Source: SG8-41 sp035620515
GTDB taxonomy: Bacteria; Pseudomonadota; Gammaproteobacteria; Burkholderiales; SG8-41
Length of the DNA: 14,601 nt
Direction of reading: 5' to 3'
NCBI GenBank assembly: GCA_035620515.1
Contig: DASPGR010000076.1
Coordinates: 1-14,601, forward strand
The notes under the pieces are model-generated. The model was not told the origin of the DNA and made no database searches. It worked only from the letters and a program-made list of their open reading frames with translations. A program made the translations under genes and the position numbers. Shown in pieces: positions 1-6,107 of this stretch. Positions within the stretch are counted from its first letter, which is position 1. Every line of letters begins with the position of its first letter.

Positions 1-121
1 CCGTGTTCTCGAAGCGCGCGCTCTCGCCATCGGGCAGACTGAGCCCATCGACCCGCTCTTTGCTTACATCCAAGCCGACAAAACTGCGCGGCTCATCGTT
101 GTTCCCATCCTTGTCAATCAT
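1..121 (-). CDS. IS110-family transposase, N-terminal fragment cut by window edge
   Basis: Reading the minus strand from ATG at 121 gives 40 residues that run off the left end. The stretch FVGLDVSKERVDGLSLPDG (about residues 14-32) is the typical opening of IS110-family transposases, whose DEDD RuvC-like nuclease domain begins with the acidic residue of a G-[IL]-D-V-S/A-K motif; here that is GLDVSK. These enzymes move circular element intermediates by recombination guided by an element-encoded RNA. A purine-rich GGGAGAGAAG lies just upstream of the ATG, which supports this start, although the frame stays open further upstream. Only the first part of the nuclease domain is visible, so I cannot say whether the gene is intact or whether it belongs to the IS110 or IS1111 subgroup. 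The family call is fairly secure despite the short length. Confidence 0.8.
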   Translation of the reverse strand, partial: MIDKDGNNDEPRSFVGLDVSKERVDGLSLPDGESARFENT

Positions 122-286
122 TCGGGCTTCTCTCCCATGCAACCGTTCGGGTTTTAACAATGAACCAAGAAACAGGCGCCCCGCTCAGGACTCTCCCACG
201 ATCTGGACCGCGCCGAATCTAGGGCGATGGACGAGCTGGGGCACCTAAACCGTATGATGCAACACACAAGGGCGAGGGTGAGGGGG
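1..286 (-). mobile_element. Edge of an IS110-family insertion sequence, outer boundary not resolved
   Basis: The transposase start at 121 and the nth stop at 287 leave 165 bases without a protein-coding gene. In IS110-group elements the region upstream of the transposase is the left end of the element, so the element boundary should lie between 122 and 286. IS110 elements lack conventional terminal inverted repeats and usually make no target duplication, so the boundary cannot be read from one copy. The segment contains a possible stem, GGCGC at 175-179 with GCGCC at 210-214, and a G-rich stretch at 271-286 just after nth. The element inserted directly downstream of nth in the same orientation and does not interrupt it. 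Confidence 0.6.
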
Positions 287-919
287 TCAGGCAGTCTTGT
301 GCTTGAACTCGCACAGATCGCGGATCAGGCATGTTCCGCATGCCGGCTTGCGGGCGGTGCAGACGTAGCGCCCGTGCAGGATCAGCCAGTGGTGCGCGCC
401 GAGCCGGAACTCGTCCGGCACCCCCTTCATCAGCTTCTGCTCGACGGTTAGCACATCCTTGCCCGGCGCGAGGCCGGTGCGGTTCGCGACCCGGAAAATA
501 TGCGTGTCGACCGCGATCGTAGGCTCCCCGAACGCGGTATTGAGGATGACGTTCGCGGTCTTGCGCCCGACCCCGGGCAGCCGCTCGAGCGCCTCGCGCG
601 TGCGCGGGACCTCGCCGCCGTGCTCCTTCGCGAGCAGCTTGCACGCCGCCCAGAGATTTTTCGCCTTGGTGCGGTAAAGACCGATGCTCCGGATGTGGCG
701 CTCGATGCCCCTGCGTCCCAGCGCAACCATGGCGGCAGGGGAAGGGGCCGCGGCAAAGAGCCCCGGCGTTGCGAGGTTTACGCTTTTATCCGTCGCCTGC
801 GCCGAGAGCACGACCGCCACCAGCAGCTGAAACGGCGTGGCATAGGAGAGCTCGCTGCGCGGGTCCGGATTTGCCGCCCGCAGCCGCTCGAACATGCTTT
901 GTATGGCGGAAGGCTTCAC
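287..919 (-). CDS. nth: Endonuclease III (DNA glycosylase/AP lyase)
   Basis: Base-excision repair enzyme that removes oxidised pyrimidines and cuts the DNA backbone at the resulting abasic site. With the chosen GTG start at 919 it has 210 residues, close to the 211 of E. coli Nth. It shows the helix-hairpin-helix LPGVGRKTA (about 114-122) with the catalytic lysine (about 120), the catalytic aspartate in AVDTHIF (about 138), and the C-terminal [4Fe-4S] motif C-X6-C-X2-C-X5-C (about 187-203). The frame extends to another GTG at 946, but the 919 start aligns exactly with the E. coli N-terminus; neither has a strong ribosome site. The gene is divergent from the SH3-protein gene and lies directly upstream of the IS110 edge. 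Rnf/Rsx genes and nth are neighbours in many proteobacteria; here rsxB lies 1.6 kb away across the protease pair. Confidence 0.96.
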   Translation of the reverse strand: MKPSAIQSMFERLRAANPDPRSELSYATPFQLLVAVVLSAQATDKSVNLATPGLFAAAPSPAAMVALGRRGIERHIRSIGLYRTKAKNLWAACKLLAKEHGGEVPRTREALERLPGVGRKTANVILNTAFGEPTIAVDTHIFRVANRTGLAPGKDVLTVEQKLMKGVPDEFRLGAHHWLILHGRYVCTARKPACGTCLIRDLCEFKHKTA

Positions 920-962
920 CTGGGCGACATGGCGATCGGGGAGCACGGGATTCTACCGGGTG

Positions 963-992
963 CTGACACTGCTCGGGCGGGCTCCTTATAAT
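963..992 (+). promoter_or_regulatory. Sigma70-type promoter for the SH3 protein-protease pair
   Basis: A perfect -10 hexamer TATAAT lies at 987-992. CTGACA at 963-968 matches five of six bases of the -35 consensus, with an 18-base spacer. Transcription would start near 999, giving a short leader of about 20 bases that contains AAAGGGGGG (1004-1012) as the ribosome-binding site, about 9 bases before the ATG at 1022. It is one of the clearest promoters in the window. The same 75-base divergent gap must also hold the nth promoter on the other strand, where TAGAAT (about 949-954) is only a weak candidate. Confidence 0.75.
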
Positions 993-1021
993 CCGACGAT
1001 ATCAAAGGGGGGCCGCAGCCG

Positions 1022-1546
1022 ATGACACGTCGTCCCGCCATTCTGGCCGCCGCGCTGGTCGCGATGGTGCTCGGCGCCGCATCGGCGGGCGCCGCCGAGC
1101 AGGTGACCGTCGAGCGCGAATCCCGGCTCTACGCGGAACCCCGCCTCGATGCGCGGGAGCTCGCGGTTCTGGCGCCCGGCGTCGTCGCCGATGTCGCGGG
1201 GAAGAGCGGTGCCTGGCTCAACGTCAGGACCCCGTCTGCCGCCGGCTGGGTGTTTTCGTTCAACGTGCGCTTCGGCACGAAGTCGTCCGGGGCCGCGCCG
1301 GTATCGTCCGGCGCTGAAGACTCGGCAATCGGGCGTGTATTCGGCCCGCGGCGAGACGTGAACGTGACGAGCACGATCGGGGTGCGCGGGCTCGACTCCG
1401 AAGATCTGCGGCAGGCGCATTTCAACGCGGAACAGATGAAGCTCCTTGACGGCTACGCGCTGTCGAAGGACGCGGCTGAGCAGGGCGCCCGTGCCAAGGG
1501 CTTGAGCGCGGCACAGGTCGACTATCTCGAAGGGGCTTCCCGATGA
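1022..1546 (+). CDS. Secreted SH3-domain protein
   Basis: A 174-residue exported protein. Residues 1-24 form a signal peptide (basic MTRR, hydrophobic AILAAALVAMVLGAA, then a likely cut after SAGA). Residues about 27-83 look like a bacterial SH3 domain, with a typical order of V-RE-RLYAEP, a central turn and W-NVRTPSAAGWVFSFNV; such domains bind peptidoglycan or protein partners in the periplasm. A conserved-looking C-terminal part (about 113-150: TSTIGVRGLDSEDL, AHFNAEQMKLLDGYA) is not SH3 and I cannot assign it a function. The stop codon overlaps the start of the M48 protease (ATGA at 1543-1546), so the two are translationally coupled and probably act together. A role as an adaptor or targeting partner of the protease is inference. 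Confidence 0.85.
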   Translation: MTRRPAILAAALVAMVLGAASAGAAEQVTVERESRLYAEPRLDARELAVLAPGVVADVAGKSGAWLNVRTPSAAGWVFSFNVRFGTKSSGAAPVSSGAEDSAIGRVFGPRRDVNVTSTIGVRGLDSEDLRQAHFNAEQMKLLDGYALSKDAAEQGARAKGLSAAQVDYLEGASR

Positions 1547-2514
1547 TCGGCCTCCCCCGAGCAGGGATCGTCGCAGCGCTGGTGCTCGCCGCACTGGGCC
1601 ACGGGCATGCGGCCACGATCGATCTCAACCGCATTTTCGACATCGGCAAGGATGTCGCAACGGCGGCGAGCGGGTTGAGCGAGGACGAAGAGATCGCAGT
1701 TGGCCGGGAAGTTGCCGGGCGCACGCTCGGCGCTGCCCCGCTCGTCGCGGATCCCGAGCTGCAGGCGTACGTCAATCAGGTCGGCCGCTGGGTTGCGGCG
1801 CAAACGGAGCGGCCGGATTTGCCGTGGCATTTCGGAGTCATCGCCAGCCCCGCGATCAACGCATTCGCCGCGCCCGGCGGATACGTGCTCGTGACCCGTG
1901 GCTTGTACGAGATCCTCGACAACGAAGCCCAGCTGGCCGGCGTGCTGGGGCACGAGATCGGCCACATCGTGCGCCGGCACCACATCACCGTCATGCAGCA
2001 GAGCGCCGCGGTATCGGCGGGCGCCAAGATCGCGCAGGGCGGAGACCGCTCCTACCTCGTGAACAACCTGATCGGCACGGGAGCCGAGGTTCTCGCGCGC
2101 GGCCTCGACAAGGACGCCGAGTTCGAGGCCGACCGCGTCGGCGTCATCCTTGCCGCGCGCGCGGGCTATGACCCCTACGCGCTGGTGGACGTGCTGCAGA
2201 AACTTGCCGCGAGGGGCCAGGACGATCAGGCGCTCGTCCTTCTCTTCAAGACGCATCCCGCGCCGGGAGAGCGGTTGAACCACCTCGGGGATGCGCTGAC
2301 GCCGCGGATTGCGCAGCTGCCCTCAGGGGCTGCGCCGGCGTTGAGGCAAGTGAGCGCACCCGCGACAGCACCGGCTGCAGCGAAACCGGTCCCCATTGAG
2401 GGTGCGCGCGCCCTTCAGCAGGAGGCGCCCGCGGCACCGGCGCAGAGCAGCCAGGATTCAGGCAGTGGCGGAATCGATGGCGGGGCTATTCTCCGAGGGA
2501 TATTCGGCCGTTAA
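1543..2514 (+). CDS. Periplasmic M48-family zinc metalloprotease (LoiP/BepA-like)
   Basis: A 323-residue protein beginning with a signal peptide (about residues 1-23, ending GHGHA). The M48 catalytic motif HEIGH is at 137-141 inside GVLGHEIGHIVRRHH, and the third zinc ligand is E193 in EFEADRVG. INAFAAPGGYVLVTRGL (105-121) is the substrate-side segment typical of this family. The order SEDEE, then INAFA, HEIGH and EAD, is that of LoiP (YggG) and the protease domain of BepA, periplasmic enzymes that degrade misfolded outer-membrane proteins. No lipobox cysteine is seen, so it is probably soluble. The last ~85 residues are Ala/Pro/Gln-rich and end in a Gly-rich tail (SGSGGIDGGAILRGIFGR). It follows the SH3 protein with a 4-base overlap and converges on rsxB with another 4-base overlap. 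Confidence 0.93.
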   Translation: MIGLPRAGIVAALVLAALGHGHAATIDLNRIFDIGKDVATAASGLSEDEEIAVGREVAGRTLGAAPLVADPELQAYVNQVGRWVAAQTERPDLPWHFGVIASPAINAFAAPGGYVLVTRGLYEILDNEAQLAGVLGHEIGHIVRRHHITVMQQSAAVSAGAKIAQGGDRSYLVNNLIGTGAEVLARGLDKDAEFEADRVGVILAARAGYDPYALVDVLQKLAARGQDDQALVLLFKTHPAPGERLNHLGDALTPRIAQLPSGAAPALRQVSAPATAPAAAKPVPIEGARALQQEAPAAPAQSSQDSGSGGIDGGAILRGIFGR

Positions 2515-3104
2515 CCACGCTCGCGGAGTCGCTGGCGCGCGCGCTGCATCACTCGGGTGATCGTTGCGCGCTTGCGGCGCTCGTTGGCCCTGGTACGCGC
2601 CGTCTCCTCACGCGCGTCCCGCTCGCGCTCGAGGCGCGCCTCCCGCGCGAGAAAGCGCTGCCGGTAGCGCGCGGCCCGCTCCGGTTCGAATCCGCGCCCC
2701 GCGGGTGCTCCCGCCTCGATCATCGCGATGCAGTCCACGGGGCACACCGGTATGCACAGCTCGCAACCGGTACATTCGGCGGCGATCACGGTGTGCATCG
2801 CATTGACCGCTCCGACGATCGCATCGACCGGGCACGCGTGGATGCACAGGGTGCAACCGATGCACGCAGGCTCGTCGATTCTGGCTACGGCGGGCGGCTT
2901 GTGAATGCCCTCAAGCGGCGTGACCGGACGGCCCGTCAGGTCTGCAAGCGCGTGCATCGTCTCGGGTCCCCCGGGCGGGCAGCGGTTGATATCGGCGCGA
3001 CCGGCGGCGACGGCCTCCGCATAGGGCCGGCAGCCCGGATACCCGCACTGGCGGCATTGCGTCTGCGGGAGCAGGGCGTCGATGCGATCGGCAAGCGTTT
3101 CCAT
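2511..3104 (-). CDS. rsxB: RnfB/RsxB-type ferredoxin protein without membrane anchor
   Basis: A 197-residue iron-sulfur protein. An N-terminal 4Fe-4S domain of the RnfB type has C17, C20, C25 and C42 (CRQCGYPGC then RCPPGG). Two ferredoxin motifs follow, CIGCTLCIHACPVDAI (C81, 84, 87, 91) and CTGCELCIPVCPVDCI (C111, 114, 117, 121). The C-terminal 55 residues are a charged Arg/Glu-rich helix. Classical RnfB starts with a transmembrane anchor and works in a six-subunit complex moving electrons between NADH and ferredoxin; this one begins directly at the Fe-S domain, and no rnfA, C, D, G or E is present in the window. It therefore probably acts as a stand-alone electron carrier or reductase partner. 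The ATG abuts the ald stop codon with no gap, so the two are co-transcribed. Downstream it converges on the protease gene. Confidence 0.9.
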   Translation of the reverse strand: METLADRIDALLPQTQCRQCGYPGCRPYAEAVAAGRADINRCPPGGPETMHALADLTGRPVTPLEGIHKPPAVARIDEPACIGCTLCIHACPVDAIVGAVNAMHTVIAAECTGCELCIPVCPVDCIAMIEAGAPAGRGFEPERAARYRQRFLAREARLERERDAREETARTRANERRKRATITRVMQRARQRLRERG

Positions 3105-4217
3105 CTATTTGATGGCGTCGAGTGGATCCGTGAACGGGCGCCCGGTGTCGCGCGCGATGCCTGCGTGCGTTACTTTACCTCCGAATGTCTGAAGTCCTTC
3201 ACGCAGCGCAGGGCTCTCGCGCACGGCGCTCTGCAGCCCCTTTCCAGCGAGCTCCATCGCATAGGACAGTGTCGCGTGGGTCAGCGCGAGCGTTGCCGTG
3301 CGGGCCACCGCCGAAGGCATATTGGGCACGCAGTAATGGAGGATTCCCTCCTCGACGTAGAGCGGGTGCGTGTGCGAAGTCGGGCGCGACGTCTCGCAAA
3401 TGCCGCCCTGGTCGATCGCCACGTCGACGATCACGGAGCCGCGTCGCATGCGTTTCAGATGCTCGCGGCGAATGAGCTTGGGCGCGAGCTTCCCGGGCAC
3501 GAGCACCGCGCCGATGACGAGGTCCGCCCGTGCCACGAGATCGGGCAGTGACTGCGGGCTGGATATCACGGTTCTGAGTCGCGCTCCGAGAATTTCCTCG
3601 AGAAGCCGGAGGCGTGCCGCGCCACGGGCGGCAACGGTCACCTCGGCGCCCATGCCGAGCGCGATGCGCGCGGCGCTCGCCCCCACGTTGCCGGCACCGA
3701 TGATCGTGACTTTCCCCGGGGCGACACCGGGCACGCCGGCGAGGAGGACGCCGCTTCCACCGTTCGCCATCTGCAGCGCCCAGGCTCCGACCTGGGGCGC
3801 AAGCAGCCCGGCGATCTGCGACATCGGAACGAGCAGCGGCAGGGAGCCGTCGCTCGCAGTGACCGTCTCATAAGCCACGCAGGCAACCTTCATGGACAGC
3901 ATGGCATCGAGGAGCTCGGGATCCGGCGCAAGGTGGTGATAGCAGAACAGGACCTGCCCCGGCCGGGTCAGCGCAAACTCCTGGCGCTGCAGCTCCTTTA
4001 CCTTGATGACGAGATCGGCGCGATACGCTTCTGCGGCGCTCGCGACGATCTTCGCGCCCGCCGCCTGGTACGCTTCGTCGGCGAAGCCGACTCGCAGGCC
4101 CGCTGACGTTTCAACGAGAACGGCATGACCCGCGCGCGCGAGCTGCTCGGCGCCATCGGGGATCAACCCGACGCGGTACTCGTGGTTCTTGATCTCCCTG
4201 GGCACTCCGATGAGCAT
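3105..4217 (-). CDS. ald: Alanine dehydrogenase
   Basis: NAD-dependent enzyme interconverting L-alanine with pyruvate and ammonia. The 370-residue length is standard. It opens with MLIGVPREIKNHEYRV, containing the substrate arginine R15; the pyruvate-binding lysine lies in IKVKE (K74), the catalytic histidine in CYHHLAP (H95) and the catalytic aspartate in VDVAIDQGG (D269). The NAD-binding turn is GAGNVG at 174-179. CVPNMPSAVARTATLAL (about 296-312) is another family hallmark. It lies 18 bases after pyrD and directly before rsxB, so a three-gene operon pyrD-ald-rsxB is likely. The ribosome-binding site is only a weak GAGCGGG. The start is fixed by alignment with the family N-terminus. Confidence 0.96.
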   Translation of the reverse strand: MLIGVPREIKNHEYRVGLIPDGAEQLARAGHAVLVETSAGLRVGFADEAYQAAGAKIVASAAEAYRADLVIKVKELQRQEFALTRPGQVLFCYHHLAPDPELLDAMLSMKVACVAYETVTASDGSLPLLVPMSQIAGLLAPQVGAWALQMANGGSGVLLAGVPGVAPGKVTIIGAGNVGASAARIALGMGAEVTVAARGAARLRLLEEILGARLRTVISSPQSLPDLVARADLVIGAVLVPGKLAPKLIRREHLKRMRRGSVIVDVAIDQGGICETSRPTSHTHPLYVEEGILHYCVPNMPSAVARTATLALTHATLSYAMELAGKGLQSAVRESPALREGLQTFGGKVTHAGIARDTGRPFTDPLDAIK

Positions 4218-4235
4218 TGGCGCCCGCTCAAGAAA

Positions 4236-5255
4236 TCAGCGCGCGCATAACGCGCTCACGCACTCGGCCACCAGCCGCGGTCCGCGGTAGACGAGCCCCG
4301 TGTAGAGCTGCACGAGACTCGCGCCGGCATCGATCTTGCTCTGCGCATCGTCCGCGCTGAGGATCCCGCCAACGCCGATGATCGGGACTTCGCCGGCGAG
4401 GGCGCCCGCGAGCTGCCGGATAACGGTGGTTGCGCGCGGCGCGAGGGGTGCGCCGGAAAGGCCCCCGTCTTCCTCGGCATTGGCGACACCCGCGACGCGA
4501 TCGCGCGCGGTAGTGGTATTGGTTGCAATCACGGCCTCAACGGAATGTTCGCGCAGCGCATCGGCGATTGCGCGCACCTGCCCGGCATCGAGATCCGGCG
4601 CGATCTTCACTGCCAGCGGAACGTGCTTCCCGTGTACGTCGGCGAGCTGCCGCTGCTCCGCCTTGAGCGCGGCGAGCAAGTGATCAAGCTCGCTCGCCGC
4701 CTGAAGCTCACGCAGGCCCCGGGTGTTGGGCGAGGAGATATTGACGGAGACGTAACTCGCGACCGGATAAACCTTTCGCAGGCACGCGAGGTAGTCATCG
4801 GCCGCACGCTCGATCGGCGTGTCGGCGTTCTTTCCAATGTTGATCCCGAGCACGCCGCGGTAGGCCGATCCCCGCACGTTCTCGACGAGGCGGTCAACGC
4901 CATCGTTGTTAAAGCCCAGACGGTTGATGAGGGCCCGCGCAGGCGGCAGGCGAAATACGCGGGGTCGGGGATTGCCAGGCTGGGGACGCGGCGTCACCGT
5001 GCCGACCTCGATGAATCCGAAGCCGAGCCGCGACAGCCCGTCGATGAACTCTCCATTCTTGTCGAGCCCGGCCGCGAGCCCGACCGGATTGGGGAAATCG
5101 ATTCCCATCACACGGCGCGCGCAATCCGCCGGGGCCGCCTCTCGCCGTAGCGGAAGGCCGGCCCGGTCGAGCACCTTCAGGGCCTGAAGCGTAATGCGAT
5201 GCGCGGTTTCCGGGTCGAGCGCGAACAGCAACGGGCGCAGGAGCGCATAGGACAT
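4236..5255 (-). CDS. pyrD: Dihydroorotate dehydrogenase (quinone), class 2
   Basis: Fourth step of de novo pyrimidine synthesis, oxidising dihydroorotate to orotate with electrons passed to membrane quinone. The 339 residues align along the length of E. coli PyrD (336). The amphipathic N-terminal membrane helix (YALLRPLLFALDPETAH) marks class 2. The FMN site includes GLAAGLDKNGE (K66), TVTPRPQPGN (87-95) and INRLGFNN (110-117); the catalytic serine is S175 in VNISSPNT, and IIGVGGI with GASLVQLYTGL forms the phosphate-binding end. The start matches E. coli exactly, yet there is no ribosome-binding site upstream, only a hairpin with an embedded -10-like element (see the entry at 5256). It heads the pyrD-ald-rsxB operon. 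pyrD is a frequent neighbour of aat-bpt in betaproteobacteria; here 8.5 kb separate them. Confidence 0.97.
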   Translation of the reverse strand: MSYALLRPLLFALDPETAHRITLQALKVLDRAGLPLRREAAPADCARRVMGIDFPNPVGLAAGLDKNGEFIDGLSRLGFGFIEVGTVTPRPQPGNPRPRVFRLPPARALINRLGFNNDGVDRLVENVRGSAYRGVLGINIGKNADTPIERAADDYLACLRKVYPVASYVSVNISSPNTRGLRELQAASELDHLLAALKAEQRQLADVHGKHVPLAVKIAPDLDAGQVRAIADALREHSVEAVIATNTTTARDRVAGVANAEEDGGLSGAPLAPRATTVIRQLAGALAGEVPIIGVGGILSADDAQSKIDAGASLVQLYTGLVYRGPRLVAECVSALCAR

Positions 5256-5272
5256 GGCGCTATTCTAGCGCC
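5256..5272 (-). promoter_or_regulatory. pyrD: Perfect hairpin with -10-like TAGAAT abutting the pyrD start codon
   Basis: The 17 bases immediately before the pyrD ATG are a perfect inverted repeat, GGCGCTA-TTC-TAGCGCC on the plus strand (7-bp stem, 3-base loop). Read on the coding strand, the centre contains TAGAAT (5267-5262), five of six bases of a -10 element, placed so that transcription would start at or next to the A of the ATG. No Shine-Dalgarno sequence is present. Either the pyrD message is leaderless or the hairpin sits in a longer leader and hides the start. No good -35 was found at 16-18 bases. Confidence 0.45.
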
Positions 5273-5282
5273 AGCTTTCCGG

Positions 5283-5329
5283 GTTCAGACCCCGGAGTTC
5301 AGGGCTTGCAGTTCAACGATCGACGTTCA
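5283..5329. repeat. Four GTTCA pentamers at exact 14-base spacing
   Basis: GTTCA occurs at 5283, 5297, 5311 and 5325, each exactly 14 bases after the last; three of the four are GTTCAG. The bases between them are not conserved. The array fills the gap between pyrD and the PAP2 gene, and its last copy overlaps the PAP2 stop codon. It may be a decayed tandem repeat or a row of protein-binding sites. The first copy is also part of GGGTTCAGACCCCGG, which recurs in variant form at the other end of the accessory block. Confidence 0.5.
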
Positions 5330-6103
5330 GATTGCGTGCTCGGGCGCGGAGGGCAGAGCGGGCGCGACCGCGACAGCCTGCGCTGGCGCAACGACGGTGC
5401 GGCGGGGACCGAGGATGAGGATGTAGAGCAACACGATTACAGTCCAGCAGATCAATCCTGTCCAGAGGTTATGCGAGAGAAAATGCGCGCCCTGAGCCAC
5501 CCGGCCGGTGCCCAGGGCGAGCCCGGCAATGATCCCGGTCCACAGCCCGGCTCGCGCAAGTGACGGGCGTTTCAGCGCGTAGCCCACGAAGTAGAACGCG
5601 AGCAGGCAGAATCCGGCCGAGGCGTGCCCGCCGGGAAAGCAATGGCCGGGCCCGAGCGGCGGCGGCGTCGAATCAAAAAGGCCCAGGTGCGGCGCATATC
5701 CGCCGTAGGCGGCGAGATCGTAGGGGCAGTAACGGATGCTTCCCGCCTTGAGCGCGCTGACCGCCGCCGGCGCGAGGCCGAGCGCAAGCGTGAGGAACAG
5801 CAGGAGCCGGCGCCATTTCGCGAGGCGCGCCACGACCAGAGAGAGAAGGCAGCCCGCGAGGACGGCAATGCCAATAGCGATCACCCAGTACTTGGCCCAC
5901 CGGTGCATTACGACGTCCAGAAAGAAATCGTATCGCAGCGGAAACGTCCGCGTCGCGGTGTCGAAGAAGAAATCACTGACCACGCGGTCGAGACGGGTCG
6001 TCTCCTTGAGTAGCAGTGCGAGGAGCAGGACCAGGGCGGGCCCGAGGTGAAGCAGCAGGAATGTGCCCGGCGCGGCGTCGGTTCCGGGTCGTCCCGGTGC
6101 CAT
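5327..6103 (-). CDS. PAP2-family membrane phosphatase
   Basis: A 258-residue integral membrane protein of the phosphatidic-acid phosphatase type 2 superfamily, which removes phosphate from lipid or isoprenoid substrates at the outer face of the inner membrane. Membrane segments are visible at about 14-32, 72-92, 100-117, 165-178, 187-200 and 214-232. The three active-site blocks are KAGSIRYCPYDL (119-130), FPGGHASAGF (156-165, in place of the usual PSGH) and R201 with H207 in RVAQGAHFLSH. The start chosen is ATG 6103, 4 bases after the upstream stop; the frame extends upstream, but only inside the preceding gene. The KxxxxxCP(W/Y)DL form of motif 1 is seen in lipid-A or undecaprenyl-type phosphatases. 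The substrate is unknown. It is the last gene of the six-gene unit. Confidence 0.88.
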   Translation of the reverse strand: MAPGRPGTDAAPGTFLLLHLGPALVLLLALLLKETTRLDRVVSDFFFDTATRTFPLRYDFFLDVVMHRWAKYWVIAIGIAVLAGCLLSLVVARLAKWRRLLLFLTLALGLAPAAVSALKAGSIRYCPYDLAAYGGYAPHLGLFDSTPPPLGPGHCFPGGHASAGFCLLAFYFVGYALKRPSLARAGLWTGIIAGLALGTGRVAQGAHFLSHNLWTGLICWTVIVLLYILILGPRRTVVAPAQAVAVAPALPSAPEHAI

Positions 6104-6107
6104 GGTC

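Noticed and set aside
3..248. Plus-strand open frame of 81 codons at the left edge
   Set aside because: The opposite strand encodes a recognisable IS110 transposase start; the plus frame has no family features.
1522..2283. Minus-strand open frame of 253 codons
   Set aside because: It is a shadow of the M48 protease gene, whose HEIGH motif and signal peptide are unambiguous.
2793..3551. Plus-strand open frame of 252 codons
   Set aside because: It is antisense to rsxB and ald, with no recognisable motif.
5279..5295. CCGGG-TTCAGAC-CCCGG stem as a terminator of the PAP2 operon
   Set aside because: The stem is only 5 bp and is followed by no T-run on the coding strand; it is better explained as part of the GTTCA repeat.
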